Assembly (NCBI GenBank): GCA_030538235.1
Contig: JAUNUJ010000012.1
Coordinates: forward strand, 1 to 64,000
Direction of reading: 5' to 3'
DNA from: Alcaligenaceae bacterium
GTDB lineage: Bacteria; Pseudomonadota; Gammaproteobacteria; Burkholderiales; Burkholderiaceae_B
Length of the DNA stretch: 64,000 nucleotides
Shown: positions 1 to 8,869 of the stretch, piece after piece
Position numbering within the stretch: position 1 is the stretch's first letter
How the letters are laid out: the number at the start of each line of letters is the position of its first letter
Notes under the pieces: generated by a model
The model's database searches: none
Told to the model about the DNA's origin: nothing
Seen by the model: the letters and a program-made list of their open reading frames with translations, nothing else
Made by a program: the position numbers and the translations under genes

Positions 1-51
1 CGCCGATGATAGTTGGACTCGCTCCTGTGAAAGTAGGTCATCGTCAGGCAA
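1..51 (+). rRNA. rrf: 5S ribosomal RNA, 3' end (partial)
   Basis: The first ~50 bases match the conserved 3' part of bacterial 5S rRNA: a CGCCGATGATAGT block, a GTGAAAGTAGG block and a terminal GTCAGGC. The 5' part lies before the window. It places the left edge of the window at the end of an rRNA operon, i.e. chromosomal DNA. Confidence 0.85.
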
Positions 52-60
52 ATTATTTAG

Positions 61-118
61 TAGTAACCGACATTGATTAAGTCGCCAAACTTGACAAATT
101 ACGACAATTCGGTTACTA
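61..118. repeat. 10-bp inverted repeat between 5S and tRNA-fMet
   Basis: TAGTAACCGA (61-70) and TCGGTTACTA (109-118) are perfect reverse complements with a 38-base loop. The right arm overlaps the -10 box of the tRNA promoter. In a 5S-tRNA read-through transcript the arms could form a processing stem; this is inference. Confidence 0.5.
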
Positions 119-119
119 T
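91..119 (+). promoter_or_regulatory. sigma70-type promoter of the tRNA
   Basis: TTGACA (91-96), a 17-base spacer and TACTAT (114-119) lie 11 bases before the tRNA start. The -35 is perfect and the spacing ideal, so the tRNA can be made independently of the rRNA operon. Confidence 0.75.
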
Positions 120-130
120 ATACATTCTAA

Positions 131-1724
<1,594 letters not shown>

Positions 1725-1750
<26 letters not shown>

Positions 1751-1886
1751 TCTTTTTATCCTTCAATTTCTTATCTTCTATCCATTGCTCTGCATATGAT
1801 TTTGCAAGTAACTTAATTAAATTATCAATATTAGGATTAATCATAGTATTAAAATTATTTGTAATTGGCCTTTTTGCGAGTTTCAT
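1725..1886 (-). CDS. small basic protein overlapping the recombinase start
   Basis: A 53-aa frame beginning MKLAKRPITNNF with a strong Shine-Dalgarno (GGGAG, 7 bases before ATG). Its 3' end overlaps the recombinase start by 26 bases in another frame, so the two are probably translationally coupled. It is Lys/Asn-rich with no recognisable family. Small genes paired with recombinases sometimes encode directionality factors, but nothing in the sequence proves that here. Confidence 0.6.
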
Positions 1887-1906
1887 CTTATTTCTCCCAA
1901 AGGAAA

Positions 1907-1931
1907 TAAAAAAACCGCCAAATTAGGCGGT
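1907..1931 (-). terminator. hairpin leader / intrinsic terminator
   Basis: On the minus strand ACCGCC-loop-GGCGGT (1914-1931) is followed by seven T, then the Shine-Dalgarno of the 53-aa gene. It is of the same type as the leaders in the transfer region. Confidence 0.65.
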
Positions 1932-1966
1932 CAAAATGATTAATTCGTTATATATTATTTTGAATG

Positions 1967-2176
1967 TTATTCTTCTATAAGTGATACACCAGTCGGCATA
2001 CTAGTAATGCCTAATGGTTCGGTCTCTTTAAAGAAGCTCTTTATATAGTCGTCACTATCAAAAGCTTCTTTTTTTAAGTATCCGAGAGAGTGCAGTTTTA
2101 AGCAGATATTAATTGCTGCCTGTCTTTTATCTTGATTAGCTTCATTAATTGAAGTCTCAATAATTTTACGTAACAT
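1967..2176 (-). CDS. hypothetical protein, 69 aa
   Basis: Begins MLRKIIETSINEANQDKRQ with a good ribosome site (AAGGAAAT, 4 bases from ATG). It is small, charged and probably helical, with no family recognised. It lies in the minus-strand run between the recombinase and the tagged genes and is separated from the recombinase cluster by a terminator hairpin. It lacks the LER tag (ends SLIEE). Confidence 0.6.
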   Translation of the reverse strand: MLRKIIETSINEANQDKRQAAINICLKLHSLGYLKKEAFDSDDYIKSFFKETEPLGITSMPTGVSLIEE

Positions 2177-2231
2177 ATTTATTTCCTTTTCGCCAAGTAT
2201 TTAAACCGGCGGTTTTGATTTATGAGTTTTA

Positions 2232-2696
2232 TTAACGTTCTAGCTCATCATCATTTATTAGCTGAAGATTTTCTAAGTGTTCAATAGCTTCGTCTTTGTT
2301 ATCAAACTCAGCAATTGGATCAAATTCTCTCTGATAAGAAGATGTTTCAGAATTAATAAACTCTGTATTTCGTGTTGCTATCTTCACTGAATCTTTCGAA
2401 TGTATTAAGTAAACTGTATTTTTATCAATTTCAAATTTGGTCTCTTCGACTTCAACATTTTTGCTTAAAAAATCCTCAGCAGCGAGGACAATATCATTAA
2501 TATCAAAGTCTGGAAAATGGTCTGAATCGATGTCATGGCCATCACCATCTTCTATGGTTATCCAACAATGTAGATCTGGCCGATATTCTCCATCAACTGT
2601 CTGAACATAAAATGTATTTTTTGTACCTTTAGCTGTTGCTGTTACGGCTACTGTGCTGTCATCAAAATCTACACTATTAACGCCATTAATTTTCAT
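2232..2696 (-). CDS. LER-tagged protein of unknown function, 154 aa
   Basis: An acidic 154-aa protein ending in NDDELER. The N-terminal two thirds look like mixed beta-strands rich in Asp/Glu; the C-terminal third has a helix (NKDEAIEHLENL) before the tag. No family is recognised. A hairpin leader of the transfer-region type precedes it, with a clear GGTAGGAA ribosome site. The shared tag and leader suggest it is expressed with, and perhaps delivered by, the conjugation system although it lies ~36 kb from the transfer genes. Confidence 0.7.
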   Translation of the reverse strand: MKINGVNSVDFDDSTVAVTATAKGTKNTFYVQTVDGEYRPDLHCWITIEDGDGHDIDSDHFPDFDINDIVLAAEDFLSKNVEVEETKFEIDKNTVYLIHSKDSVKIATRNTEFINSETSSYQREFDPIAEFDNKDEAIEHLENLQLINDDELER

Positions 2697-2721
2697 GTTA
2701 AATTCCTACCTGTTCGGCCAT

Positions 2722-2753
2722 AAAAAAACCGCCTAGTATTTAAACCGGCGGTT
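2722..2753 (-). terminator. hairpin leader / intrinsic terminator
   Basis: AACCGCC (2727-2733) pairs with GGCGGTT (2747-2753); on the minus strand a run of seven T and ATGG follow, then the leader of the 154-aa gene. The block AGTATTTAAACCGGCGG recurs near 2196-2212. Confidence 0.75.
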
Positions 2754-2777
2754 TTGATTCGTATAAAAATAAAGTTG

Positions 2778-3575
2778 CTATCGTTCTATATCTTGTTCGG
2801 ACTCATTTAATTCTTTAATCTTTTCAATATCAGGATGGCAGTGAACTAAAAAGTCCATCATTAAGGTAGCGTCCTTATTTATATAAAAGTCTCGCATTTT
2901 TTCATTAAATTCTTCTTTCTTTTTTGCAGGGATACTAATTCCAGCAATACCATTAGCCAATAGCTCTCCACACATCATTAAGCGTGATGAGCGTTTATTG
3001 CCATCAAAATAAAACTGCTGCAATGCTCCAAACAGAAAGAAGGCTGTTGCCCTTTCAAAAGTTGGTAGTTTTTTCAATTGTTCTAAGCCATCTTGAAAAA
3101 CTTTATTTAAAGTGATTGCACCATCTTCCGTTGGGAGAGGGTCGTATTGGCCTAGCTCACCCAAAGCTACGTAAGGGGTGTAGTTTTTCTCTTCACCTTC
3201 ACCTCGAAAATTCCCCCATTCCAAGGCTTCATTTTTAGCTACTAGCTGATGAATACTATCAAAGTTTTGTTTAGATAATTCAAAGCGGCCGGAACGAACT
3301 AACCTTATAAGGTGACGAGTACTCGCATTTAAATTAAGAATTTGTTCTTGGTCGTCAATCTTATGACCACCAACGGTAATCCCATCCAATAAGGTTTTAA
3401 CTTCATTGAAAGTAAATGGATTTCCTTCCAAGACACCGGCATCCCAAATAAATTCAGGCAAGTTTTTCATGAAACGAAAACAAGCCGCCTCTACTGTGTA
3501 AGTAGGAATCGTTAAAGGGATTTTGGAACGATCCCATTTAAATCCTAGTGTATTAAATAAAGTTTGGTTATCCAT
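2778..3575 (-). CDS. Fic-like protein with altered catalytic motif, LER-type tag
   Basis: A 265-aa Fic/DOC-fold protein. Fic enzymes transfer AMP or other groups using HxFx[D/E]GN[G/K]R. Here the motif (about residue 187) reads QFYFDGNKRSSR: the anion-hole and Arg residues are present but the catalytic His is Gln. The N-terminus carries an inhibitory-helix-like segment (AGVLEGNPFTF, about 46-56), as in autoinhibited Fic proteins. The C-terminus is SEQDIER, a variant of the shared tag. It may be catalytically inert, a regulator or decoy, or use different chemistry. Family assignment is firm; activity is not. Confidence 0.85.
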   Translation of the reverse strand: MDNQTLFNTLGFKWDRSKIPLTIPTYTVEAACFRFMKNLPEFIWDAGVLEGNPFTFNEVKTLLDGITVGGHKIDDQEQILNLNASTRHLIRLVRSGRFELSKQNFDSIHQLVAKNEALEWGNFRGEGEEKNYTPYVALGELGQYDPLPTEDGAITLNKVFQDGLEQLKKLPTFERATAFFLFGALQQFYFDGNKRSSRLMMCGELLANGIAGISIPAKKKEEFNEKMRDFYINKDATLMMDFLVHCHPDIEKIKELNESEQDIER

Positions 3576-4085
3576 GCCGTTCTTTCAGTGTTTGCTTTAA
3601 TCAATACTCTTATTTTATCAAAGAGTACTTACCAAAGCAGACTGGATCACATATAGCGTCCAGTCTCTTTTCTGCCGTCTGTTCCGGCCTGTCATCTTGA
3701 TTATTGACGTTTCACTAGTCGTTCCCTCATATCCTGTCTTCTATGTATATAGAGCAGGGAGGTCTAGTCATTTCGTCACGTGATTATCGTTTGATGCTGT
3801 CTCAGCGACAATATCATTGTCCACCATCACAACAAGCGTATTTCGGTGGGGTGGTTGCGTAGCCACCAAGTCGGAGCGGACTCTTAATCGGCTCTGTACT
3901 TTTTGTACACGGCTATTTCGTTTTAGGGCTGCCCGACAAATGAACCCTTAGCTCTCTACAACATTCTCCTAGTTTCGTGTTACGTATTTTGAAGTTCGAG
4001 AAGTTGTAGCCAAAGCGTGCATCAGACCGCTGTCTGATTATTCATCAAAATGTTAAAGAGCCATAGAAATTAATCTATAGCTCTA
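3576..4085. other. structured non-coding region, candidate oriT
   Basis: About 500 bases without a convincing gene, less AT-rich than the flanks and full of inverted repeats: GACTGGA/TCCAGTC near 3643-3668, GGTGG/CCACC near 3855-3875, and CTACAAC-TTCTC pairing with GAGAAGTTGTAG (about 3956-4012). At 3730-3737 the plus strand reads TATCCTGT, matching the YATCCTGY nic consensus of IncP-like MOBP relaxases, beside an imperfect hairpin (3733-3758). This is compatible with oriT or a structured RNA; neither is proven. Confidence 0.35.
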
Positions 4086-4102
4086 GTTTAGTTAATCTAA
4101 AC
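4086..4102. promoter_or_regulatory. palindromic operator copy 1
   Basis: GTTTAG-TTAAT-CTAAAC: perfect 6-bp arms with a 5-bp spacer, identical in arms to the copy at 4565-4581. Likely a site for the adjacent XRE regulators. Confidence 0.6.
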
Positions 4103-4130
4103 AACAAAGTCAATATTTACTAAACATAAT

Positions 4131-4147
4131 ATTTAGAAAACCTAAAC
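4131..4147. promoter_or_regulatory. palindromic operator copy 2
   Basis: ATTTAG-AAAAC-CTAAAC, one base off the other two copies, overlapping the stop codon of the minus-strand repressor gene. Confidence 0.5.
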
Positions 4148-4495
4148 CTTGTTGTTTTCTTTCAATATATCTAAATTTAGATCTTTAGCAACAAGCTCTA
4201 ACCCTGTTTCAAGTCGAATCATATCTCTTTCTGTAAGATTTATTATTTTTTCCCAATCGACATTAGAAAAGCATTTAGTCTGTTTAGCTTGACATGGTGG
4301 TGTAATACCGGGTGGAAGTTCCGGATAGCCAGTAATATGAATGATTTTTATTAAATCTCTGTAGCTTGGTTCATGTGCCCCTGACTCCCATTGTGATATG
4401 TTCCCTTTACTTTTACCCAAATACTCCCCCAGCCTATCTTGCGTAAGCTTAGCGTATGTTCTAGCGGATCTTATCCAGTCTTTTAGTTCGTTCAT
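4142..4495 (-). CDS. XRE-family repressor (CI-like)
   Basis: A 117-aa protein with an N-terminal helix-turn-helix (TQDRLGEYLGKSKGNISQWESG, about 18-38) and a C-terminal helical part, probably for dimerisation. It is divergent from a Cro-like gene, with palindromic GTTTAG-N5-CTAAAC sites between and beyond them. This is the layout of a phage-type lysogeny switch as used by many ICEs. It probably represses repA and perhaps the leftward genes; no cleavage or peptidase domain is visible, so any SOS response would be indirect. Confidence 0.8.
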   Translation of the reverse strand: MNELKDWIRSARTYAKLTQDRLGEYLGKSKGNISQWESGAHEPSYRDLIKIIHITGYPELPPGITPPCQAKQTKCFSNVDWEKIINLTERDMIRLETGLELVAKDLNLDILKENNKV

Positions 4496-4564
4496 ATTTA
4501 TAAGTGTAATAAGTAAAGCTAAACCAAAGGTTTCGATTTTCTGAACAAATTATTTGATTTAAAA

Positions 4565-4581
4565 GTTTAGCTAGGCTAAAC
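4565..4581. promoter_or_regulatory. palindromic operator copy 3
   Basis: GTTTAG-CTAGG-CTAAAC in the divergent promoter region between the XRE repressor and the Cro-like gene, the natural place for mutual repression. Confidence 0.65.
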
Positions 4582-4618
4582 TTTTGAGTGGTATTTTTAA
4601 TAAAACTGATAATTTAAT

Positions 4619-4864
4619 ATGACTCAAAACAAACTAAAAAATAAACATGTTGCAGCGTTAATTAAAGCTTGCAAGATTATGGGCTCTCAAGCCGCTCTCG
4701 CAGATGCACTTGGTATTACGAGTTCAAATATTACTCAATGGAAAAACTCTAAAAATGGAGTGCCAGCAAAGCATTGTCCAAAGATAGAAGTCCTTACAGG
4801 AGTTAAATCTGAATTACTTAACCCCTATATCAAATGGGATTACATCAGAGGTGGTAAAAAATGA
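4619..4864 (+). CDS. Cro-like helix-turn-helix protein
   Basis: An 81-aa DNA-binding protein of the Cro/YdaS type: MGSQAALADALGITSSNITQW is a typical helix-turn-helix. It is divergent from the CI-like repressor and overlaps the repA start by four bases (ATGA), so switching this gene on also switches on replication. It lacks the LER tag. Confidence 0.8.
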   Translation: MTQNKLKNKHVAALIKACKIMGSQAALADALGITSSNITQWKNSKNGVPAKHCPKIEVLTGVKSELLNPYIKWDYIRGGKK

Positions 4865-5727
4865 TTAAATCAAAGGTGCAAAAAAATAATAGCGATAAGT
4901 TAAATCTTGGTTTTTTAAGTCGTTCCTTGGCTCAAATTGGTTTACCGCATTCAAACCTTGATACTAATTATTTTGAACGGACATCAGGATTAGTGACGTT
5001 AAGTATTACATCACATCCAAAAATTGGCTTACCGTATGGCACATATCCACGTTTATTACTTGCTTGGATTTGCACAGAAGCAGTGAGAACACAAAACTCA
5101 ACCTTAAACTTAGGAACTAATCAAACGGAATTTTTAAAAAAGCTAGAAATTGGAAATGACGGTAGATCAATAGCTTTGCTTAAGGATCAAACTAATCGCT
5201 TACTATCCAGTTTATTCCGACTGGAATTTACAGATAAAGAAATTCGAGGATTTAAAAATTTAATTCTTGTTTCAGAAGGGTTCGAATTTTGGTGTCCAAA
5301 TAATGGAGTTTGGGAAACTCAATTTAAACTATCTGATGAGTTTTTTAATGAAGTCATTAGTAACCCTGTTCCAATGGATCTAAATGTTCTTCACGCTATC
5401 CGTAAGTCTCCGTTAGCGATGGATGTTTATACTTGGATCGCTTACCGAACTTATCTTGTATATACACAAGGAGGTCATCCAGTTAAAATTGCTTGGAAAG
5501 ATCTACAAGCTCAATTTGGTGCTTCATTCGGTCAAAAAATAGATAATAATTTATTGACTGCTGATGAAATCATTAAAAAAGAAACCCAAGCATTAAGAGA
5601 TTTTAGAAGACGTTTTTTGCATTCATTAAACAATCTATCAAAATTTTACCCTGAGTTAAATAAAACTATTAGCTCTGATAGCCAATTCCTGACGGTGGGT
5701 GCAGCTAAATTAATTCCACTTAAATAA
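4861..5727 (+). CDS. repA: plasmid-type replication initiator RepA
   Basis: A 288-aa protein of the RepA_C (plasmid-encoded RepA) family. The diagnostic stretch about residues 50-80 includes KIGLPYGTYPRLLLAWICTE, followed by the region with LGTNQTEFLKKL and a C-terminal winged-helix-like part. Such proteins bind iterons and open the origin. The gene is coupled to the Cro-like gene by ATGA overlap and followed by a strong terminator and two arrays of direct repeats that look like its binding sites. It suggests the excised element can replicate autonomously. Confidence 0.88.
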   Translation: MIKSKVQKNNSDKLNLGFLSRSLAQIGLPHSNLDTNYFERTSGLVTLSITSHPKIGLPYGTYPRLLLAWICTEAVRTQNSTLNLGTNQTEFLKKLEIGNDGRSIALLKDQTNRLLSSLFRLEFTDKEIRGFKNLILVSEGFEFWCPNNGVWETQFKLSDEFFNEVISNPVPMDLNVLHAIRKSPLAMDVYTWIAYRTYLVYTQGGHPVKIAWKDLQAQFGASFGQKIDNNLLTADEIIKKETQALRDFRRRFLHSLNNLSKFYPELNKTISSDSQFLTVGAAKLIPLK

Positions 5728-5734
5728 AATCATT

Positions 5735-5759
5735 AACCGCCATTTAGGCGGTTTTTTTT
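5735..5759 (+). terminator. intrinsic terminator after repA
   Basis: AACCGCC-loop-GGCGGTT followed by eight T (5752-5759), 7 bases after the repA stop. Confidence 0.9.
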
Positions 5760-5780
5760 GCGTTGTAAATGTACCGAAAC

Positions 5781-5822
5781 AACGTGATAACTGTCACGCT
5801 CTAACGTGATAACTGTCACGCT
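5781..5822. repeat. two 20-bp iterons, 22-bp period
   Basis: AACGTGATAACTGTCACGCT occurs at 5781-5800 and identically at 5803-5822. Each contains the imperfect palindrome CGTGA-N6-TCACG. Position just behind repA and the helical-turn period suggest initiator binding sites. Confidence 0.75.
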
Positions 5823-5886
5823 AAGCAAAGTAAAAACCCTATTTTATTTATAAAAATCATAAACTTAAGTTGTAACATATTAACGG

Positions 5887-5928
5887 CAAGACATATCTCA
5901 AGACGTTATGCAAGACAGTAAACAAGAC
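5887..5928. repeat. four CAAGAC repeats at exact 12-bp spacing
   Basis: CAAGAC begins at 5887, 5899, 5911 and 5923, each followed by six variable bases. The strict 12-bp period points to an ordered protein-DNA array, perhaps a second part of the origin. Confidence 0.65.
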
Positions 5929-6163
5929 GTTCTTTTATTTATCATAAGGGAAGTGTGATTTTTTAACTTAAAAGCATTCTTCTTTTTTTTTAGAATTCAC
6001 TTTTTTTTAATATTTAAATCTTAATTGTTTTTAGTTTTTCTTTTTTTTAGAAATACTTAAACCGCTTAAATTTAATTAATTTTTTATTTCACTAAAAGAT
6101 TTTCGCCAGCTTCATTTCTGATAAGCCTACTGGTGATTAAAGGTAAAACTTAAATTAATAATT
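5929..6163. other. very AT-rich segment, candidate origin unwinding region
   Basis: No gene is seen. The stretch is dominated by T-runs and A-runs and follows the iterons directly, as expected for a DNA unwinding element. No clear DnaA box was found by eye. Confidence 0.45.
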
Positions 6164-6300
6164 ATGCAAACAATAAAAAAACTTTTGAGTCAGCTATTCG
6201 TTTTATTTTCGTAAGCGTCCGGTGAACACATGTATTTATCTTCTTCGAAATGAGCAACACTAGTGAGCACTAGTTTTATGTTCATTTTAGGAGAGAAAAT

Positions 6301-6720
6301 ATGCGTCACCTTGGTGTCGAGTTAAATAATGAGACGTTTCCGCAGACAGATATCTGTTCTGCGATATTCACGCAAAGTGAGCTTAGTGGGTTGCTTCGTG
6401 TCGATCGTATTGTGTTAGTGAGTGACGTAGCCGATTTACGGGCGGGGATGGACACCTTGCGCACGAAGGCGATACAAACCTTTGGCCAAGTGGCACCGCA
6501 TGAAGCTTATGTGTTCATGAATCGCTCGCAGTCGCTACTGAAGTTAGTGGTGCACGATGCCATGGGATCTTGGTTATGTACTCGACGACTTCATGAGGGC
6601 CGTTTTTATGGTGCGGGGTCACAGATTCATCCGCAACTGACGGCCGATCAGTTTCTGGCATTAACTTGGGGGTTGCCTTGGCAACGCCTTGGTGAGGCAA
6701 GTATCTTTCGTTATTCTTAG
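6301..6720 (+). CDS. tnpB: IS66 accessory protein TnpB
   Basis: A 139-aa protein of the IS66 Orf2/TnpB type. The family pattern is visible: VSDVADLRAGMDTL replaces the usual GxTDMRKGFDGL, followed by a central KLVVHD segment, TRRLHEGRF and QLTADQFLALTWGL. It is needed with TnpC for transposition of IS66 elements, but its biochemical role is not settled. It is preceded by GGAGAG six bases from the ATG and lies 86 bases before tnpC. Confidence 0.85.
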   Translation: MRHLGVELNNETFPQTDICSAIFTQSELSGLLRVDRIVLVSDVADLRAGMDTLRTKAIQTFGQVAPHEAYVFMNRSQSLLKLVVHDAMGSWLCTRRLHEGRFYGAGSQIHPQLTADQFLALTWGLPWQRLGEASIFRYS

Positions 6721-6806
6721 GTCGATCGTGGCCTAATTGCCCCCAATTTGTCAATTAGGATTTCTAAGACTCGCCTATTTATTCGGCATGAGGCATACTA
6801 TGCGTC

Positions 6807-8414
6807 ATGCCGAATTCTTTATTTACGCTTCCCGACGATTTATCCAATCTTACTGCAAAGCAGTTACGTGAACTCGTGCTGCGACAGCAGGCGATCGTGG
6901 AAGCAAAAGATCGAGCATATCAAGAAAAAGCGCGAGCCTATCAGCAAAAAGACGTGGCGTATCGACACGTCAGTGCCGCATACGAACAAGTTAAGATGGA
7001 GTTAGCGATCCTAAGACGCATTAACTTTATTAAGCGTAGCGAGCAACTCCCGGATTTACAAGCGAAACTCTTCAAAGAAGATGCAGAAACCGATCTTGCC
7101 GATCTTGAGACAACACTCGACAACTTAGGCGGACAATTAGCCCAAATCATCGATAAAGAGCATACGTCACGCATACCGGCTCGGATGCGTTTACCCTCGG
7201 ACTTACCGTCGGTGGATATCCGTCATGAACTTGAAACAACTACCTGTTCGTGTGGTGCTGAGATGCGCCAGATGGGCGATGACGTGAGCCAGAAATTGGA
7301 TTATGTGCCCGGCACCTTTAGCGTTGAGAATCACATCCGTCCTAAATACGTTTGCGATTGCTGCAAAACCTTAACGCAAGCACCCGTACCAGCACATATC
7401 ATTGATAAAGGCTTAGCGACCACAGGTCTGTTAGCCAGTGTACTGATTATGAAGTACGCGGATCATTTACCACTGTATCGTCAAGAGGCAATCTTCGAGC
7501 GCAGTGGTCTACGCATAGCACGCTCCACACTCGCCGATTGGGTGGGTAGCTGTGGGGCACAGCTGCAACCACTGGTCGATGCCTTACGTGATGAAGTGCT
7601 CGCCCACTCGGTGTTGCACGCCGATGAAACACCAGTTACCTTTATGCACCATAAAAAAGACAAACCGCAGCGCGGTTACTTCTGGACGTATGCGCCAGGT
7701 GCGTATGAAACCATGAAAGCAGTGATTTATGACTTTAAACCAGGACGCTCTGGGGCGCACGCCCGTGAGTTCTTGGGTGACTGGCGTGGTAGTTTGATGT
7801 GTGATGATTATGCCGGTTATAAAGCGCTCTTTGCGAGTGGTCAAGTAATTGAAGGTGGCTGTTGGGCCCATGCCCGTCGTAAGTTCCATGACATTTACCA
7901 AGCCAATGGCAGTGACGTGGCTGAGCAAGCACTATGGCAAATTCAACGGCTGTATCAGTATGAGGCAGAGGCGAAAAACCTAAGCCCGCCAGCGCGTCTC
8001 GCCCACCGAAAACGCTACATGGGTCCGGCACTTGACGAGTTTGAAACGTGGTTGCGGAGTCAATTTGAACTGGTGCCACCGAATTCGGCGATCGCCAAAG
8101 CCATTCGTTATAGTCTCAGCAATTGGGTCGCCTTAACGCGTTTGCTGGATGACTCACAGTTGCCGATGGACAATAACGCGGTCGAGAATTTAATTCGTCC
8201 GCTCGCCATTGGTCGCAAGAATTGGCTGTTTTTGGGCTCCGAGAAAGCGGGTCGACGGGCAGCTGCCGTGATGTCTTTAATTCAATCGGCAAAGTTAAAT
8301 GGTCACGACCCACATGCCTACCTTAAAGACGCGTTGACGCGTTTGCCGACGCATAAAGCGAAAGATATCGCTGAGCTCTTACCTCACCATTGGCAACCGA
8401 ACGCAAAACTTTAA
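6807..8414 (+). CDS. tnpC: IS66 transposase TnpC
   Basis: A 535-aa DDE transposase. In order: coiled-coil N-terminus with Gln/Ala repeats (about 25-85), zinc-finger cysteines (CSCG about 148, CDCC about 190), DDE catalytic core with LHADETPV, CDDYAGYK and NNAVENLIRPL supplying D, D and E, and a C-terminal helical tail. It is full length for the family and, with perfect IS ends, probably functional. Confidence 0.93.
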   Translation: MPNSLFTLPDDLSNLTAKQLRELVLRQQAIVEAKDRAYQEKARAYQQKDVAYRHVSAAYEQVKMELAILRRINFIKRSEQLPDLQAKLFKEDAETDLADLETTLDNLGGQLAQIIDKEHTSRIPARMRLPSDLPSVDIRHELETTTCSCGAEMRQMGDDVSQKLDYVPGTFSVENHIRPKYVCDCCKTLTQAPVPAHIIDKGLATTGLLASVLIMKYADHLPLYRQEAIFERSGLRIARSTLADWVGSCGAQLQPLVDALRDEVLAHSVLHADETPVTFMHHKKDKPQRGYFWTYAPGAYETMKAVIYDFKPGRSGAHAREFLGDWRGSLMCDDYAGYKALFASGQVIEGGCWAHARRKFHDIYQANGSDVAEQALWQIQRLYQYEAEAKNLSPPARLAHRKRYMGPALDEFETWLRSQFELVPPNSAIAKAIRYSLSNWVALTRLLDDSQLPMDNNAVENLIRPLAIGRKNWLFLGSEKAGRRAAAVMSLIQSAKLNGHDPHAYLKDALTRLPTHKAKDIAELLPHHWQPNAKL

Positions 8415-8869
8415 GCCACTAAAAGCATAGGGCTCCGAAAAAATCGAGGCCCTATGAGTCTTATGTCAATCGGTGTTCACCGGACGCTTACTTATTTTCG
8501 CTTGTTGCTGCAATTAATGCAGTGATGGTAATTGCTTATCCATTAGGCCAAATAAACGATTGGCCAAGGTTTTTACTCACTGAAGGAGCATTAAATTCTC
8601 AGGAAGAATGGGAAGATTTTACTAGTAATTGTCTAGGCTCTTATTGGCAAGTTGAAGTGGAAAATATTTATATTAGCTGTAATACAATTATTAGGTATCC
8701 AGCATTCAATTATGTGTTTTCTCGAAATGAGTTTGAAAAATACTCAGGAATAAATTTCTTTGAATTATTATCCACAAATAATGTTAATAAGTAGGCTTTT
8801 TACCTGAAAAGAGAGGCCTAACTTATTGATTAATAGCATGTTGAGTTTGTAGCTCAATATTTGAGCTAT

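Larger units (their letters stand above)
6211..8491 (+). mobile_element. IS66-family insertion sequence, intact
   Basis: Terminal inverted repeats GTAAGCGTCCGGTGAACAC (6211-6229) and its exact complement (8473-8491) are perfect over 19 bp. TTATTTTC occurs on both sides (6203-6210, 8492-8499), the 8-bp target duplication typical of IS66. It contains tnpB and tnpC; no tnpA-like frame is present before tnpB. The perfect ends and duplication point to recent arrival. Confidence 0.95.
6164..8794 (+). pseudogene. small membrane/secreted protein gene split by IS66
   Basis: Removing the IS and one copy of the 8-bp duplication joins 6164-6210 to 8500-8794 in one open frame of about 113 codons. It begins MQTIKKLLSQLFVLFSLVAA, a basic start and hydrophobic stretch typical of a signal anchor or signal peptide, and ends STNNVNK. 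The family is unknown. It lies next to the origin, so it was an ICE backbone gene. An ATG inside the right fragment (8522) could express a 90-aa remnant without the hydrophobic segment. Confidence 0.75.

Noticed and set aside
5735..5759. repA terminator as one of the leader hairpins
   Set aside because: It uses the same stem but lies after a plus-strand gene and no ribosome site follows; it is an ordinary terminator.
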